From Eudorina sp. 2006-703-Eu-15 (lineage: Eukaryota > Chlorophyta > Chlorophyceae > Chlamydomonadales > Volvocaceae), in assembly GCA_003117195.1 (NCBI GenBank), contig BDSI01000005.1, positions 2,030,857 to 2,094,856 of the forward strand: a stretch of DNA of 64,000 bases. The letters run 5' to 3'. Numbering within the stretch: position 1 is the first letter of the stretch; each line of letters starts with the position of its first letter. A model generated the notes under the pieces. It was not told where the DNA came from and did not search any database. It saw nothing but the letters and a program-made list of their open reading frames with translations. A program made the translations under genes and the position numbers. This document shows, piece after piece, positions 44,509 to 58,199 of the stretch.

Positions 44509-47198
44509 TCAGACCGGTCGGAAGCCGCGCGCGACCCGTGACTCGAGCGCCGCCTGCCACTCCGCGTCACGCCTGGCACGCTCCTCCGCGGCCCTCCGCT
44601 GCGCCTCCTCCACCTGCGAGCAGCGAAATGACCTGAGAAACCTGACCACCGCAGATGTATCGAGCCAGCCAGTCATATGACATCAGGCCTATTCATGATC
44701 ACCCCATGCGTCCAGGCCCAGGCTGGGGCCGCCGCTGGCTATCCTTGACCGGTGGCGGCGCAAGCAGCATTCAGCGCCCTAGGATCCCGGGACACGGATT
44801 CGGAACATACTGCAAGCCCTCTGGTAGATCAGCAGCATCACAGGCGCACAGCCCACAGAGCCGCGCTTGACGTGTCTGCGCAATTGTGCTCCCCGGCCCA
44901 GGCCCCACCTTCATCCGGTTCTCCTCAAGGATCCGGTCCAGCTCCTCTTGGCGCTTGCGGGCCTGCATGCGGGAGCAGCGTGTTAATCTGGACTGACCCA
45001 AGTGAGACATGCCCTCTTGCCGGTATTGCAAAAATAAGGTGGTGTGTGTTTGGCGAGGAAATCAATGAGTGCGTTAAGTGTGTGACTAGGATTCCCCGTG
45101 GCGAAGTGCGGACGCGAGCATGTGAGGTCAAGGCAGTTGGTGGGAAAGGCGGATCGATGTCTGTGCGGAGGCCATAGGATCATAGGGTGTGGTGTAACCG
45201 ATGGCACTGGCATCAACGAGGACAACATCCCCATTTGCTAGGGGTGTCACGGCACCTCACAGCCGCACCAGCGAGATCGCCAAGGGTGCCCAGCCCGTGC
45301 GGATCTTTGCGCGCCTGGGCCCTGTGGGCCCCCCACGCCTGCCGCCGTACCACCATGGACACGGGTGCGCACCTGAGCAGACAACGACACCGCGTCCGTC
45401 CACAAACCGCACTTCTTACGCTCCACGCACCTGCTCGGCCTCGTGCCGTTTCCGCTCCAACAGGCTTCGTCTCTCTGACTCCAGCTGGGCGGTCACCTGC
45501 GCAGGAAAATACGTCAATGCAAACGTGCTCTCACTCGCCCTACGTAACAACGATCATGAGGTCAGGGCCCTGCTTGCAAGTGAATCATCGAGCATGGTCG
45601 GCCAACTAGGCCATGCGCGGGTGCGGCAGCTGGGCGGGTACAAGACAGGGAAGCGGCGCCAGCCAAGGGCTGACCCTGATTGGCATGGGCACGTGGGGGC
45701 GCCACGGTTGCCCGAGCCACAAACAGTTCGTTGGCCGAGTTACGATCGTCTGGGCCGGCACGAACTCAAGCACAGCCAGGCAAGCAACGACTAGATAGGC
45801 TTGCTGCCTCACCTGCGCCTCCAGCTTTGCCCGCTCCTCTCTAAGCCGTGCCTGGATCCGCGCCTGCGCAATGCGCCATCGGGTACATCGAGGCCGGTGA
45901 ATGCAAACACGCACGGAAAGGAAAACAGGCTCCGGACCGTGCCGCTCGTTTCACCAAAAGGAACGTCGTCACACAACGGACGGCACCCGTTTCACAAGAA
46001 AGAACGTCGTCACACAACGGACGGCAGGCACTGTAAGTGGCGCTGCCCCGCTGCTCCTGGCGACGGGACCCGCCCTCACCCAGGCGCCTCCGTCCATGAT
46101 GCAAGACCACCATGACCCGCCGCCCAACCGGTTCTTTCCCCGACGGAAAATGAAAGAAATGCTGTAAAGAGCCGGCTTCGCCGACCGTGCCCGCCCTCTT
46201 GTTTGTGTTGTACCCGCCCTTGACACAAAAGGAGGCGCGGGATGCCAGATGACGGCCACCCACGCCAGTGTGCCGGTTGGCGTGGGCCTGGGCCTGGGCA
46301 CTGGGAATCCAGAAACAAACGAAGGAACCCACCCACAGCCCACCTGCACCTCCTCCGACGCCAGTTTCTCTGTTAGCTGCGTCGCCAAAGTTGCCTCAAT
46401 GGTGGCGAGAATTTCCTCCTCGAGTTGCAGCAATTGCTGCCTCTGGCGGGCCAAGGCGGTTGCCGTTAGACTGCGGCACAAGAGCCAAGGGATGAGTTCG
46501 CGCGATCAAGCATGGTTTCAGGATGTCGGGACAAGTGGACATGCGCAGAACTGCCGTTCCAGCGCCGTCGGACGGCAACGACAAAACAGCTTGACGGCAT
46601 ATGAGTGCCAATTATGCGCCCGCAACAAATTAGCCGCAGCAGGATATGCCCGGACGAGGATGCATTCCAGACGGAACGTGCAGCGGGTGGTCGCCGGGAC
46701 CGTGTCTGTAGTGAGATGCACCTGTACTGCAGCTCAAGCACGCTTTGGGGTGGGCGGCCGCGTTCATTCGCCGTCACCGACACATTAAGCTATCATGCAT
46801 GAGCGAGCTAACCTGCGCAAGGCAGCGTCCTGCAAACCCCGGCCAGCCAGAGGTTCCGAAACGACCCCCGACTCACCCAGTGTTATCAGCTGCTTTCGTC
46901 CGATACCGCCTGGGGGGAGATATCGGAAAGGCCGAGGCCAAGCGTGGGCGCGAAGTTCAGTTCAGCAGATGTGTTCTCCGGGGGGGGGGGCTAGGCGGTC
47001 GTACAGGCCATAACCCCGCCGCGCACCTGTTCGCTTTGGCTGCCTTCTCCGACACGGGCCTTGGCACTTCATTCCTGTCGATAAAGAACGCTCAAACGTA
47101 AGATATCTTGGTATTCCCATAAAAGCATGTTACAGCCAGCATGTGTTTGACAAGGCGCACCTTCCAGGACTTCGGGACCGGGACCGGGACCGTCCCAT
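44509..47198 (-). CDS. ARGLU1: ARGLU1-like splicing cofactor
   Basis: Seven exons join in phase to 162 residues: 47198-47161, 47074-47027, 46470-46344, 45863-45813, 45496-45431, 44962-44909, 44613-44509. It opens with MGRSRSRSRSPGR, an RS stretch like that at the start of animal ARGLU1, and then is a nearly continuous Glu/Arg coiled coil: LLQLEEEILATIEATLATQL, LREERAKLEAQ, ERKRHEAEQARKRQEELDRI, LEENRMKVEEAQRRAAEERA. KRQEELDRILEENRMK matches the core of human ARGLU1 (KREELERILEENNRK by recall). ARGLU1 modulates alternative splicing and transcription with Mediator and splicing factors. This copy is much shorter than the human 273 residues because the RS domain is only about a dozen residues. 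Five exons are under 70 bases. Confidence 0.85.
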
Positions 47199-49126
47199 CT
47201 TTTGGTTGTCACCACGATGTAAATGTGTTTCCAATCACAGCAACCGGCTCAAAGCAATGCTCGCAGACAAACAGGGGCACTTTAGAGGCCAAGAAACTCA
47301 GGTGAGGTATCCACCACAAAGCACGTTGACAACATTTTTAGTGCTAGCTGGCGCTTCCTGCTGTAGCGTGGCGGGGGCTGCAAATGGAAGTGAAGTTATG
47401 TATAAAAATAATGCTTCTCATGCCACTAAGTATGTTTCCCGTTATAGCAGTCCAAGCATCCAGAGAAGGGAACGATTTCGATATGGCAATAACAAACGAG
47501 CTAATTGCCGCTATGCCCACTAATATCTCGTCCCACGATCTCGTCCAGCTTCGGAGCTAAGGTGCCAAAACTCATCCGATTTAAGCAATTTACATAGTCC
47601 CAAACTTTATTTATAATTAAATATAAATATTTTTCCTGCGTGGGAAGCGTTAATCCCTTCAGTGTCATAGCCTTCGCCGTGCGGGAGTACGGCATACCGG
47701 CATACCGGCATACCTACATCTTAATTATAGGGCCACGGAATGCGAGATAGCTGTAAGGAGCTACCTGGGTCCAGGAGCGGACGGGTGGGAGGAACGGCGC
47801 CGGTGGAGGGAGTGTGAGGCGGTCCTGTCGGCCTGCATACGCGACCTCCCAATCACCTGGCTGGAAGCAACAAAAGCCGCCTGAAGGCAGCAGATCCGGT
47901 AGACCGGCACAGGGTTCCAGGGGCGCACTCACACTTCTGGGGCCGGCGTATGGGTTCGCGGAGATGGAAAGGGTTGGCCTTCGGTCGGGTCCCTGTATCC
48001 CATACTGCAGGACGGCTGCCTCGTGTGCCGCAGGCCTCTGCCACAGGGACAGGACGGAGAGGGACGGGCAGGTTCAGGCTGTTGCCCTGGGGTCTTTGAG
48101 TAGTAGTCATTGACGGCGCACGTGTGGCTATTTGCCCCTGAGTGCTTTTATCCTTTCTGGTTCGGCCGGATCCTATGAACGGAGTTCTGTATGAAGGCGG
48201 CCGTGGAGCGGGTTTTGCGCTTGTGGTGCTGGCTCGGCGCGCCTTCGGGTCGTTTCCATGCGCAGTGTGCGGTCAAGTCGAGAGGCTTCGGCTGCGACTG
48301 ATGGCTCGCGGGGTGCACTGAAACATCCAACATGTTCCTTAATATGAGGGGAGCTGCCGTGTCCTCTCGCATAGGCAGCATGCATAAGGGCGTCGGCTAC
48401 GGTTGGTTCACGGTTACATCGCCGGCTGTGAATATGACCGGTACGAGGCCATGCTCATTTCCGATCAACCAAGTCAAGGCCATGCGACTTTTGGAATGCG
48501 TCAACACAACAGATTGTGCTTCAGATTGCAACATTCGAAGAGGGGAGTTGTCGCACATTTTTATTTCCATTGTTGTCGTGTCCACTGCTTGTTAAAGAAT
48601 ATTGGGCTCAGATATTTCATCAGGCGAATATTTTGGTCGAACGGCAGATGCGCTGTCGCACTCGGTCGCACTTAATCGGAAGTATTACCGCTGTACTGCT
48701 CGGTTCTACTGCGCGTCGTGTACAGCCGGGTGCACGTGCGGTAATAAACAAGCTTGGTAGACTTTATCGTGCTCAATCCAGAAGCTCAAACCATATTCAG
48801 GTGTTTCTACTGCAGGCGTTTGATGTTCGCACTGCGGTCACAACGACTAGTAACGGGACCATAGCAAGGCAAATTTCCTCAGAAAGGTTCAAACTACGAA
48901 ATACAAGCAGCTGCCGATTAAGGAGAACGGCTTAACTGTTGATAACGAGGACTTCTGTCGTTAATAGTCAAGAGCATATCTTTTCCAGGGCTGAAGAAAG
49001 ACTGAACAGTCCCCAGTTCCTGCTTTTTGGCTCGACTGATTGGCCCGATTCTGTATGTGGCTTCTATCATGCAGCGTTGAAGGGGTGACAGACGGATAGA
49101 CTAGAGGTGCTGAAGCGTCTGAAGTC
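47199..49126. other. Intergenic interval
   Basis: AT-richer, with a CATACCGG triplication at about 47692-47713. Short frames on both strands show no family signature. It holds the promoters of the divergent ARGLU1-like and BTB-like genes. Confidence 0.5.
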
Positions 49127-52100
49127 ATGTCAACCACCTTACGCCTCCACGGCGAACGGGATGGTTCCACCTGCGAGGTCTCAGGGTACACGATTGCGGA
49201 ACTCCGTTCATCTGGCTGCGAGGTGAGGACGTCCCGGCGTGGCGCCATGAAGCAGACAGCCACGTTAACGGCCTGACTCATACAAAACTTATTTCAATTC
49301 CCTTTGCACAACAGTATCTGCGGAGCCTGCTGGACTTTGCAAATGCCGTGGCTGCGACCGACTGCGCCGGCGTTACAAACGACGTTACCGATGACAAGGC
49401 CTCGATAGTTGACGTCCACACAGGTGCGACATGGCCTGGACTTCCTCGCCACCCCCAGATGTCAACACGTTTGCGGGTGCACTAGACCGACACGCAAACG
49501 ACGAAACGAGATGTGCCGCGCCTGCCGACCTGACGCCTAGGACAGGAAGGCGAAGGGCCGCAGCGCCAACGTCCTCATTCCCCGACACGCCCCACAGTGC
49601 CTTGCACCCCTGCTCTACCTCGAGCTTCCGGTAGCCTCCGGCAGCCTCCCAGCTTCCCAACCCGTCTATCTCTCTGGCCAGGCGGCGGCGGCGGCTGTTG
49701 TCGGGCTACCCAAACCAGCCGCGTCTACCTTGCTCACTGTGGTTCTCGTCCTCGACCGGCTCCGCCACTCTGTGTGGCGAGCCCTGCATGCACATTTTTG
49801 CTTTGGGTTCCTTGACAGTGGTGCATAATCTGACCTCGGCAACTGCGACGACAACTCGTGCCCAGCTGCAGCACATTCTCCGAAGTCCGCGCTGTGTGCT
49901 GTATGTCCTCTGTGTGAGTGAGTTACAGCCTCCCGCCTCCTCCCTCGCGTTCTGTGATGCCCCGCCCTCGCAGGCGCCTGTCGCGCGTCCACGGCGGGTG
50001 CGGTACTGCACTTCCTGCTGCGGGGGCCCAGCGAGGCACCGCTGGAGGTGGATGGGGTGAGCAGGCTGTGGGCCCTGCTGGAGGTATCCCGGCGTTTGCT
50101 GTATCCCGCGTTGCGAGCCTGAACCCAGCCTCCATCATACACATGCCCCTTGCATGTCATGCATTCCTGCTCTGCCTGCCTACGAACACAGAGCAGCACA
50201 CCACCAAACCCGTCGCGCAGGCAAACGCGGCTGAGCTTCTGAGCCTGGCGGATCTTTGGTGCCTGGACAAGATCAAGAGCCACGTGATCAGCTCCCTGAG
50301 GAGGGGCATGTGCTGCGGCTTCAAGTGAGGGCCTGCGCGTCACTGCGTGGCAACTGGGGTGGGCCGAGGCAGGGAGGCAGGAGGGCCGCGTGCCGCGTTG
50401 GGGTGCCCGGGGAGGCGGGGCGGAGGCCGCGTGCATGCCAGCATGCGGGCGCGGAGGGCGCGTCGTCGGCGGCCTCACCACCCCATGAGGCGGGAGTACG
50501 AAGAGAGCTGCGATGTGGGTTGGCTTCGGGGGGTGTAGGGAATTCATGTCGGCGCTTGTCAGGGGTGAAGGAGGCACACCACGAGATGTCCCTTCGACAT
50601 CCCGACGCGAGCCCCGCGGCAAGAGCTCCGCGGTTAAAAGCCTTCCCTCGCGCTGCTGCCGCCCCGGCTTCGCTCAGATCCTGCCCCGCCGCTGTCGCCC
50701 GTGTCCCGCCGCTGCCGCCCGTGCTCCTGGCCGTGCTTGTACGACACTCCAGGCGCCCTACCGCCGGCACCGGTGCCGTGGAGGCCGTGCCGCAGGTGGC
50801 GGTGCTCGCGCGCCAGGCGCTGGACTTTGGGATCGGCGACGCCGACGGCGGCCTGCGGCGCATGTACGACGATTGTACGACATGGATGGCCACGTGGGCC
50901 GCCAGGGCGTGGCCCACACGCACATTTGCGAGCCTCCAAAGGTGAGGAGAATGGGTTTTCGCATTACGGCGGACCTCGTTCTGTTTGCCGTACGGTCTTT
51001 CGCTCGCCCTTTCTGTAACGGATACAAGCACAGGCCGATACAACATTCCTGTTCCCAGATTTGTGTACACACATTTGTGCATACACATTTCCGTATCCAC
51101 ATTTCGGTATCTACATTTCGGTATCTACATTTCTCTTATCCCCATCGCTGTCGTCGCAGAGCCATCCAGGAGGATGTGCTGGCCGCCGCCAAGTCGCGTG
51201 TGGGCCTGGAGACCGCTCCGGCGGTTCTGTCCGCGTGCCGGCAGCTGTCCGGCGTGCCGTCCGTGGCGTGGGCGCGCCGCATCGAGGAGATGCGCGGCGA
51301 GCTGACGTCCTACACGTTGTCGTACATCTGGCGGAACTTCGCGGAGGTCTGCGCTCGGGCGGGTCTCCGGTACGCCGTGCCCTCTCGCTGCTGCCGGGGG
51401 CCTGGGGGTGCTGGTGCTGCTGCTGTTGCCGGGGGCGGTGCTGGGGAAGGCGGGCGTGGGTTTCCTTTTTTGGCACGCGGGAGGATTGCGCACCGTGCAG
51501 AGGTAATTGTTCAAAGTTGGTGTGGTTTGCTGGCGTGATGGATTGAGCTTCCCGCAGCCCTCTGAAGCCCTGATGGGTCCCGGCGTTGCGTTGCGTTGGG
51601 ATGCGGCTGAATGTACTCGCAGCCAAGACCGGTCCGAGTGCTGGGGGGCCCTGCTGGAGGAGCTCCGGAACCACGTGGCCGAGAGCCCCGACCCAGATGC
51701 CGCGGTGCGCGTGTTGCCGCGCTGGGCTGCGATCACCCGAGCCCTATTGTACGGCACCCCCTTGGCGGTGGCCGCCAACGGGGTGTCACGCCGCGGCTCC
51801 GGCGGCGGCGCTGGGGCCGGCGGCGCGGCGGCGCCGCCGCACCATTGGGGCATTGGTGTCGGCGGCGGCACGGCGGCGGCGGCGGCGCTGGCGCTAGCGG
51901 CGGCGACATCCGGGGCCGACGGCGCCAGTTGGTTGGGCGAAGATGAGGCGTCGCAGATGCAGGTAACGCGTGCGGGTCGGGTCCTAGGGTCTGGGAGGCG
52001 GGTACAGGTGCGCCTTATCTGCTGGCCACTGAGTTGCTCCTTCACTGGCACGGTCGCGCTGGCCACCGTGAGGTATCTGCTGGTGGTATCTGGAATTGCT

Positions 52101-53515
52101 TCGAGCAGCGGCCGGACTTGGAACGTCCGCACCCGCGCTCGTGCTCGTGTTCGTGCTGTGCCGCTCCCGTGCTCGTTCCGTACCGCACCCGGGCGCGTGT
52201 TGTACCCTTGTTGTACCCTGGCAGGAGCTGTACGAGCTCGTACGGACATACTGCGTGCGGCACCTGCCGCTGGTGGCGCGCTGCGCCGCGTTCCGGTCGC
52301 TGGCGCCGGCGGAGCAGCAGTCCATCCTGTTGATCGCCCAGGAGGGCATCATGCCGGGCTTCAACGCCGGCCCCGAGCCCGGCGCCTGCGCGACCCCCGC
52401 GCCCACCTCCTCCTCTGCTGTATCCCCGGCCGTGGGGTGGCAGCAGCAGCCGCACCACCACTCGCCGCTCGGGCCTCTACGGCACTCGGCGAGGCACGGC
52501 TCGCCGTCGACGCCCGAGCTGCGCCAGCAGGGGGGCGGCGGCGTCGCCGCCGCGGATAGGAGCCGGGGTTTGGGGGCCGGTGCCGGCGGCGGCGGCGGCG
52601 GCGCAGCTTGGGTGATCCCGCTGCCGGGTCCCTCTCGGTCCGCTTCAGCATCCGCGTCGTCCACTCCTCCCGCCTCGATGCTTTCCTCGTCACGGACGAG
52701 TCTGCGGGCGGCAGCAGCAGGCGCTCGCAGGGCCGCAGCGGCGGCGGCGGCGGCGCAGCCAGCGCCGGCGCGCGCCGCGGCACGAAACACCTCGGCAACG
52801 CGCACCGCCGCAGCCAAGGGCCTCGGAAGCGGCGGCGCTTCACCGGTGTCGATGGCGGTGCAGCCGCTGAGAGCCAGGCAATCGGCGGCGGCGGCGGCGG
52901 GGCCCCCGGCGCTGCCCGCCGCGGCCAACCGGCGCGAGGGCTCAGCGCAATGCGGCGCTGCGCCCCCACCCGGCGCTCGGCGGTCCCTCGCGCGCGCCTC
53001 TGCCGGGGCCGTGACGGCGGCTGGCAGCGAGGCGACTGCCGCGGGCCAGCCTGCACGGCGCAGAGCGGCCTCCAGCAGCGGGGCTGCATCCGACGTGGGC
53101 CCGCAGCGCGAGGCTGCGTCTGGGACCGGCAGCGGGTCCAGCACACCCGCAGCCGCAGCCAGTTATGGTATCGGAGGCCCACGGGTGGCGGGGCAGGAGG
53201 ATTGGGAGCGAAAGGAGGAGGAGGAGGTGGGCTCGGCGGCGGCGGTGGAGGTGCGCGGGGATGGGGACGATGGAGTGCAGGCGGTGGCAGTCGTCCGGTC
53301 GGTGATCTGGAGCGGCCATGGCGCGGGGATGGGGATGGGGACGGAGGCGGAGGCGCGCCCGACGGATGGAGAGGAGCTGAGGGCGGCGGCGGCGGTCGTT
53401 GGTGAAGGAAAGGAAGGCAAGTCGACGGTGGATGCTGCGACGGGGGGCCCGACGTCACGGACGCAGGAGGCCGAGCAGGGAGCTGGGCCCCTGCGGAACA
53501 CGACATCCGAAACCG

Positions 53516-53546
<31 letters not shown>

Positions 53547-55428
53547 GGCAGCACCCGTCACGGATGCCACACCGGCGTCGCCGGTGCCAGACTCGCTGGC
53601 GGCAGTAATGGCGGTTGATGTGGACGCGGATGTGAGTGTGGGTGCGGACGGAGTTCCCGCGGGGAGCACCAAGCCGGTGTTCGTACAGCCCTCGCCACCG
53701 CCGCCGCCGCCGCCGCCGCAGCTCGACAATGTCGAAGCGGATAGCGCCACGACGGTCAGGGTCGACGCGTCGAACATGTCGAGCGCGCTCGACGCAGGCC
53801 ACGGCGACCGAGCGCCGCATCCCGCCACGGCGGCTCTGTGGGCGGCGGCGGGAGCCCTGCGCGACCATCCCAGAGACGCCTTCGGCGACAGTGACAGCGA
53901 CTGCGCTGCCAGCATCGTCGGCAGCAGCGGCGGCGCCGCTGGCTCCGAGAACGACGGCTGCTTCGGCGAGGGACCGCTCTCGGCGGCGGCGCGGCGGGTG
54001 GATGTGGTGGTGGCGGCCACGACGCCGCCGACGCCCACGGCAGAGTCGAGCTGCCCGGAGCCTGGCGGCGATGCGGATGGCTGCGCGGTCGCATCCGACC
54101 TGTCGGGACCTCTGGACACGGCGGCCTGCCGCGCAGGGACTGGCGTCGCCGCCGCCGGCGCTGAGCCCGTCGGCGACGGCGCGTCAGGCTCGACGCCTGC
54201 CCTCTGCGGGGACCTGGGCGGTGACGTCACCGCCGGTGCCGGTGCCGCCGCCGCCGCCGAGACGGCGGCGGCGGAGCTGCCAGCGGCACCGGGCTCGGAA
54301 GCAGACATCCCGACGACGGCTTCATTCCCTGCCGGTGATCAGGCCACCGCCGGACCCGGGGCAGCTCGACCTGCAGCAGCGGCGACGTCGTTGGCCCGCC
54401 GTAGCGTGGATCCAAGCGCGGCGTGCCGTACTCCCTTGACGGCGTCCGCTCGGCTCTCGGCGGCGGCCGAGAGCACGCGAGCGGGGGCCCGGCGCGCAAG
54501 CAGCGGCGGCGGCGGCGCCCCGCCCACCGCCGTGACTCAGGCTCGCCCGGCGTCCGCCGGCTCGCAGACAGCGGCCGCTACAGCTGGCGCTTCCGGCCCT
54601 GCTACTGCCGCTACTGCCACACCTAGTGGTTTGGCTCGGTCCGCCGGCCGGTTGTCGGCTTCCCACAGCGGTGCTGGGGCGGTTCGCTCGTCCGCCGCCG
54701 CCAAGGCCGCAGTAACGTCCCATGGGTCAGTGCAGTTGCAGTCGGCAGGACGGGCCCGCCCCGCCGCCGCTCCGAAACCCAGCCCTGCGGCCGCGCAGGT
54801 CAGCTCCGCGACCTGCAGAGCGGCGTCGCCCGCCTGCACTGCGAGCTCACCGCGAAATGGTTATGGCAGGAGCAGCAGCGTTGGACCCCAGGCCGTCGGC
54901 GCGTGCGCAGCAGGACCCGCCGCCGCCAGCGTGAAGCACGGCGCCGCTGCCCAGTCGCCGGAGGGCTACGCCTCCGCGGAACGAACGGCGCCGCCGGCTT
55001 CTGCTGCTGCTGCGGTGGCGGCTGTTCGGCTCGCAGGCACACGGACGTTAACGAGTGCGAAGACCGCCGTGACGACAACAACGACGGCGGTGCCGGTGAC
55101 GCAAACCGCCCCGGCGACGGGGGCTGCAGCGGAGAGCCCGCGGGCGACGCTGGCGGTCAGGAGGGCGCGGACCGCCAGCGGCAGCGGCGCTGACCCCACC
55201 GCCGCCGCCGGCGCCACCGTCGCGACCAGGACTTGCCAGGCGCCGCCGCCGCGCGCCAGGCCCGTCGACCCCGCGGACGCAAGTGGCCGGGCGGCCTCGC
55301 CGGCGGCTGCCGTACACGGCGTCAGTTCCGCCGGTTCCCGCGCCGCCCTACGAGCCGGGAGTCCAGGGATGGGCGGAGCGCCGACGCCGGTTTCGGCCGC
55401 CAAGTCCCGCGGGTCGACCTGGCGGTGA
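49127..55428 (+). CDS. BTB/POZ-like protein with giant Ala-rich disordered tail
   Basis: Eight exons join in phase to 1453 residues: 49127-49222, 49315-49423, 49974-50083, 50221-50324, 50753-50941, 51160-51369, 51623-51962, 52225-55428. The N-terminal third resembles a degenerate BTB fold: SIVDVHTG, then AVLHFLLRGPSEAPLEVDG (BTB fourth strand), then AAELLSLADLWCLDKIKSHV, the helix pair after the BTB core, followed by helical BACK-like segments (YTLSYIWRNFAEVCARAGL; LYELVRTYCVRHLPLVARC). The last exon adds roughly 1000 residues of Ala/Gly/Ser/Pro low complexity. BTB proteins often recruit CUL3 ligases, but that role is inferred only. The acceptor of exon 7 was chosen by phase. Confidence 0.75.
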
Positions 55429-58199
55429 GGGAGGCGGCGCGTCGCAAGGGTTGGATGCGGTCGAGAGCCGACCCATGGGTTTTCGACCCATGGGAAACGA
55501 AAGTTCGCGCGCGCGCGTCCGGCGCGGGACTCTAGGGTTCCCATTCACCTCGCAATTTATCAAATGTGGCTGCCCTTGCGACATGGTCCTGTAGTGCTCG
55601 ATCACTTTGAATCAACATGTGTGTCAGTCGGCTGCGCAGGCAGCACGCGCGATAGATACGGTGCATGCGAAGGGCACGGCAGCGCCTTACAACATGCGCA
55701 TGCGTGTGTGTATGGGTTTGAGCAACCGAGCCGCGATTGCGTGCATGTATGTGTGAGCGCGTGCGCGTGTGTGGCCGGTGTAGTTAGTGCCGTACATAAG
55801 GTTGGTAGGGGGAGCTGAGTTGCGACAGGGGGAGCTGACCCGACCCGACACTGTGGAGAGTCGAGTGCACTGCGCGCTGCCACTCTCCGATGTACGAGGA
55901 CAGGACGAGGTCTCGCGGTCAGGCCGCGCAGCGCGGTTGTCAGTCCGTCACTGCAGGTGTGGGCGGTCGCCGGGCAGGGCGAGCGAAGCGGGCTGCATTC
56001 CTTTATCCACCGGGGTGCGGCGGGCGCGTCTGCTTCTGCCTCCCGATCACGCGCCGTCATTATCACAGCACAGAGGGGGAGAGGCCTCGCCGAGGGGGCG
56101 CGGCCGCGGGGACGCGCTGCGGTGCGACTGGCCCCGCGCGGCCCGCGCCGTGGAATCCGAGGCCGCCGTTGGGCAGCCGAGGCGCCGTTCAAGGGCGGCG
56201 TTGGGAGACGCGTCGATCCTGTCCGCGGGCCTGGGACCAGGTCTTGGGCTCCGCGCCACCATCCGTCCGGTTACTGAAAGAAAAATGCGGTATCGTAACA
56301 GCGGCGTCTGCCGCGTCCGTTGTATTCTGTGTTCGCGGGTCAGGGGCCTGCCCGCGTTCATCGGTTGGGGAAGTGATGTGTATATCCGCCGATTGACTCG
56401 GCGGACCTCCCCTTGCACGAGACACATTCAGAGAGAGGAGGCCCCGGTGTTTCGCCCCTGCACTCCCCGCCTCCGACGTTTCACAAACCTGGTTGCGTCT
56501 CATGCAGCACCGCGCGTGTCTTGCGGCCCGTGTTTCGTGATGTTTGAACCGTGCGTACCGAATGAGAGCCAGGCGGTCTTTGGTTGTTTGTGTATTTGGG
56601 AGCCCAAGTTTACAGAGGAGCCCTGGGTGTCGACTGCAGCATGCGCCCTCTTCGGTCGACAAGGCGCGGGGGATGGCGGGCCTGGGTGCGCGCAGATCAC
56701 CTTGCGGCGCGGCCGGCGCGCGGCGGATTGCCTGCCGCGTGGGAGGCCCGCGACCCGCGGGCCAGTCCCGCAGCCTACCTGTCGTTCATCGTCTGGCCGG
56801 GACACTTCTGTTGTTCTCTGTTTTGAGCGCGTCCCAGAAGGGTCCGTGGCCGGGCCGGGCTGTCGTACTGGATGCCCCGTTCGGGGATCCGTGGCGCGGC
56901 GGACAAGACGACCAGGGCCCTTTGTTTGTGCGAGTGAACGCACCGCTGGTTGGTTTTGTTTGGTTTGGTTGATTTGGTTTCGGAACCGTTGCCAGGAGCT
57001 GGACAGGCCAGGAGCGGGCAGGGCAGGGCAGGTGCGGGAAGAGTGCTTGCCAGTCACGCAGCTGGCCTTTTGACCGGCACTGCAGCGGTCATGTCTGTAC
57101 CAACAGCGTGCCTGCGTGCATGTCACGTAGGTCGGTAGGTGGGAGAAAGCGCACGACGACAAAGTCATTTTTCCCTTGTATACTAAGATGTGGTGTACGG
57201 CAGGAAATGATGCGCAGCGACTCGAGGGATGGGCGTCAGCTGGCTGGGCCTTCAAACTGCCAACAGGGTGAAGCTGCCGAGTGCCGCGAGTCAACCAACC
57301 CTCCCGCTCACAGCTGCACGCGCACGCACACACACACGGAGCTTTGTCCCACCCGACTGCGTGGGCTTCGGCAACCCAAGAATGGTATTCACCGGCCCCG
57401 TCGGCCTCCGGCGCTCTCTGGGGTCACCACGACCTGCCTGCCGGGAACGCCATCTCGGTAGCGGCGGAAGGGGGCGTGCACGGGCTCCGCGACGCACAAT
57501 GTTGTGGCGACGTGTTTGGTTGTTTTGTTTTGTACATCGCAGTGACGTCGTGGAAGTGGGACTGGCGCGGCTGTGCAGGCGGCGGCCAGGGTCAGTAGGC
57601 ATGGGGGCCGGGATGGCGTTCGCGACGTTGCGGTGTGGTCGGTGGCGACTGCGGAGTTACGACGATGATGACGACTGGAGCGCCATCATGGCGGAGCGCC
57701 ATCATGGTGGTCGCGACAGTGACCCCTGCAGGGGCCGGATGGCAGCCGCCTCCCTGCCGGCCTGCCCGTCTGGTGTTTTGCTTCATTTGCTGCCCTGTCT
57801 TCTGAAAATCATTTCATGGCCGACGCACGACGGCACGTGTGCCTTGGTGCAATCACCATACTCCCCATACGGTACTCCCCCTCCCGTGCAGTGTCGGTGA
57901 GGTGTTGCGCGCTCCCGGGACGAGGTCCCGCTCACAGCCATGGGTTGCTCTCTCATTCAAGCCTGAGCAGGATGTTTGGCGCGAGCTGAGTCGGTGCTGG
58001 CCTGTGCTGGCTGCTTTTGCTGGTAGGCTGCCCGTGGGGACGCGGTTTCCGGACCGCGGCTGCCGGCCCCCGGCCAGTTCGCCTTGCCTTTGAGTCGGTC
58101 AGCTGGGGCACACGTACGGTGTGAGCTGCGCGCAGCTGGACCTCCTCTTTGAGGTGATGCGCGGGGTCACGTCGCGTGACAGTCTGACAGAGATATGAC
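55429..58199. other. Long downstream interval, probable 3' UTR plus spacer
   Basis: GC-rich, with an open frame of 428 codons (55787-57073) whose composition (Arg/Cys/Gly, no motif) looks like chance in GC-rich DNA. No clear TGTAA near the BTB-like stop. No other gene is supported. Confidence 0.45.

Noticed and set aside
55787..57073. 428-codon plus-strand frame
   Set aside because: No domain, no codon bias like the neighbours, Arg/Cys/Gly composition expected of GC-rich DNA without stops; downstream of the BTB-like stop.
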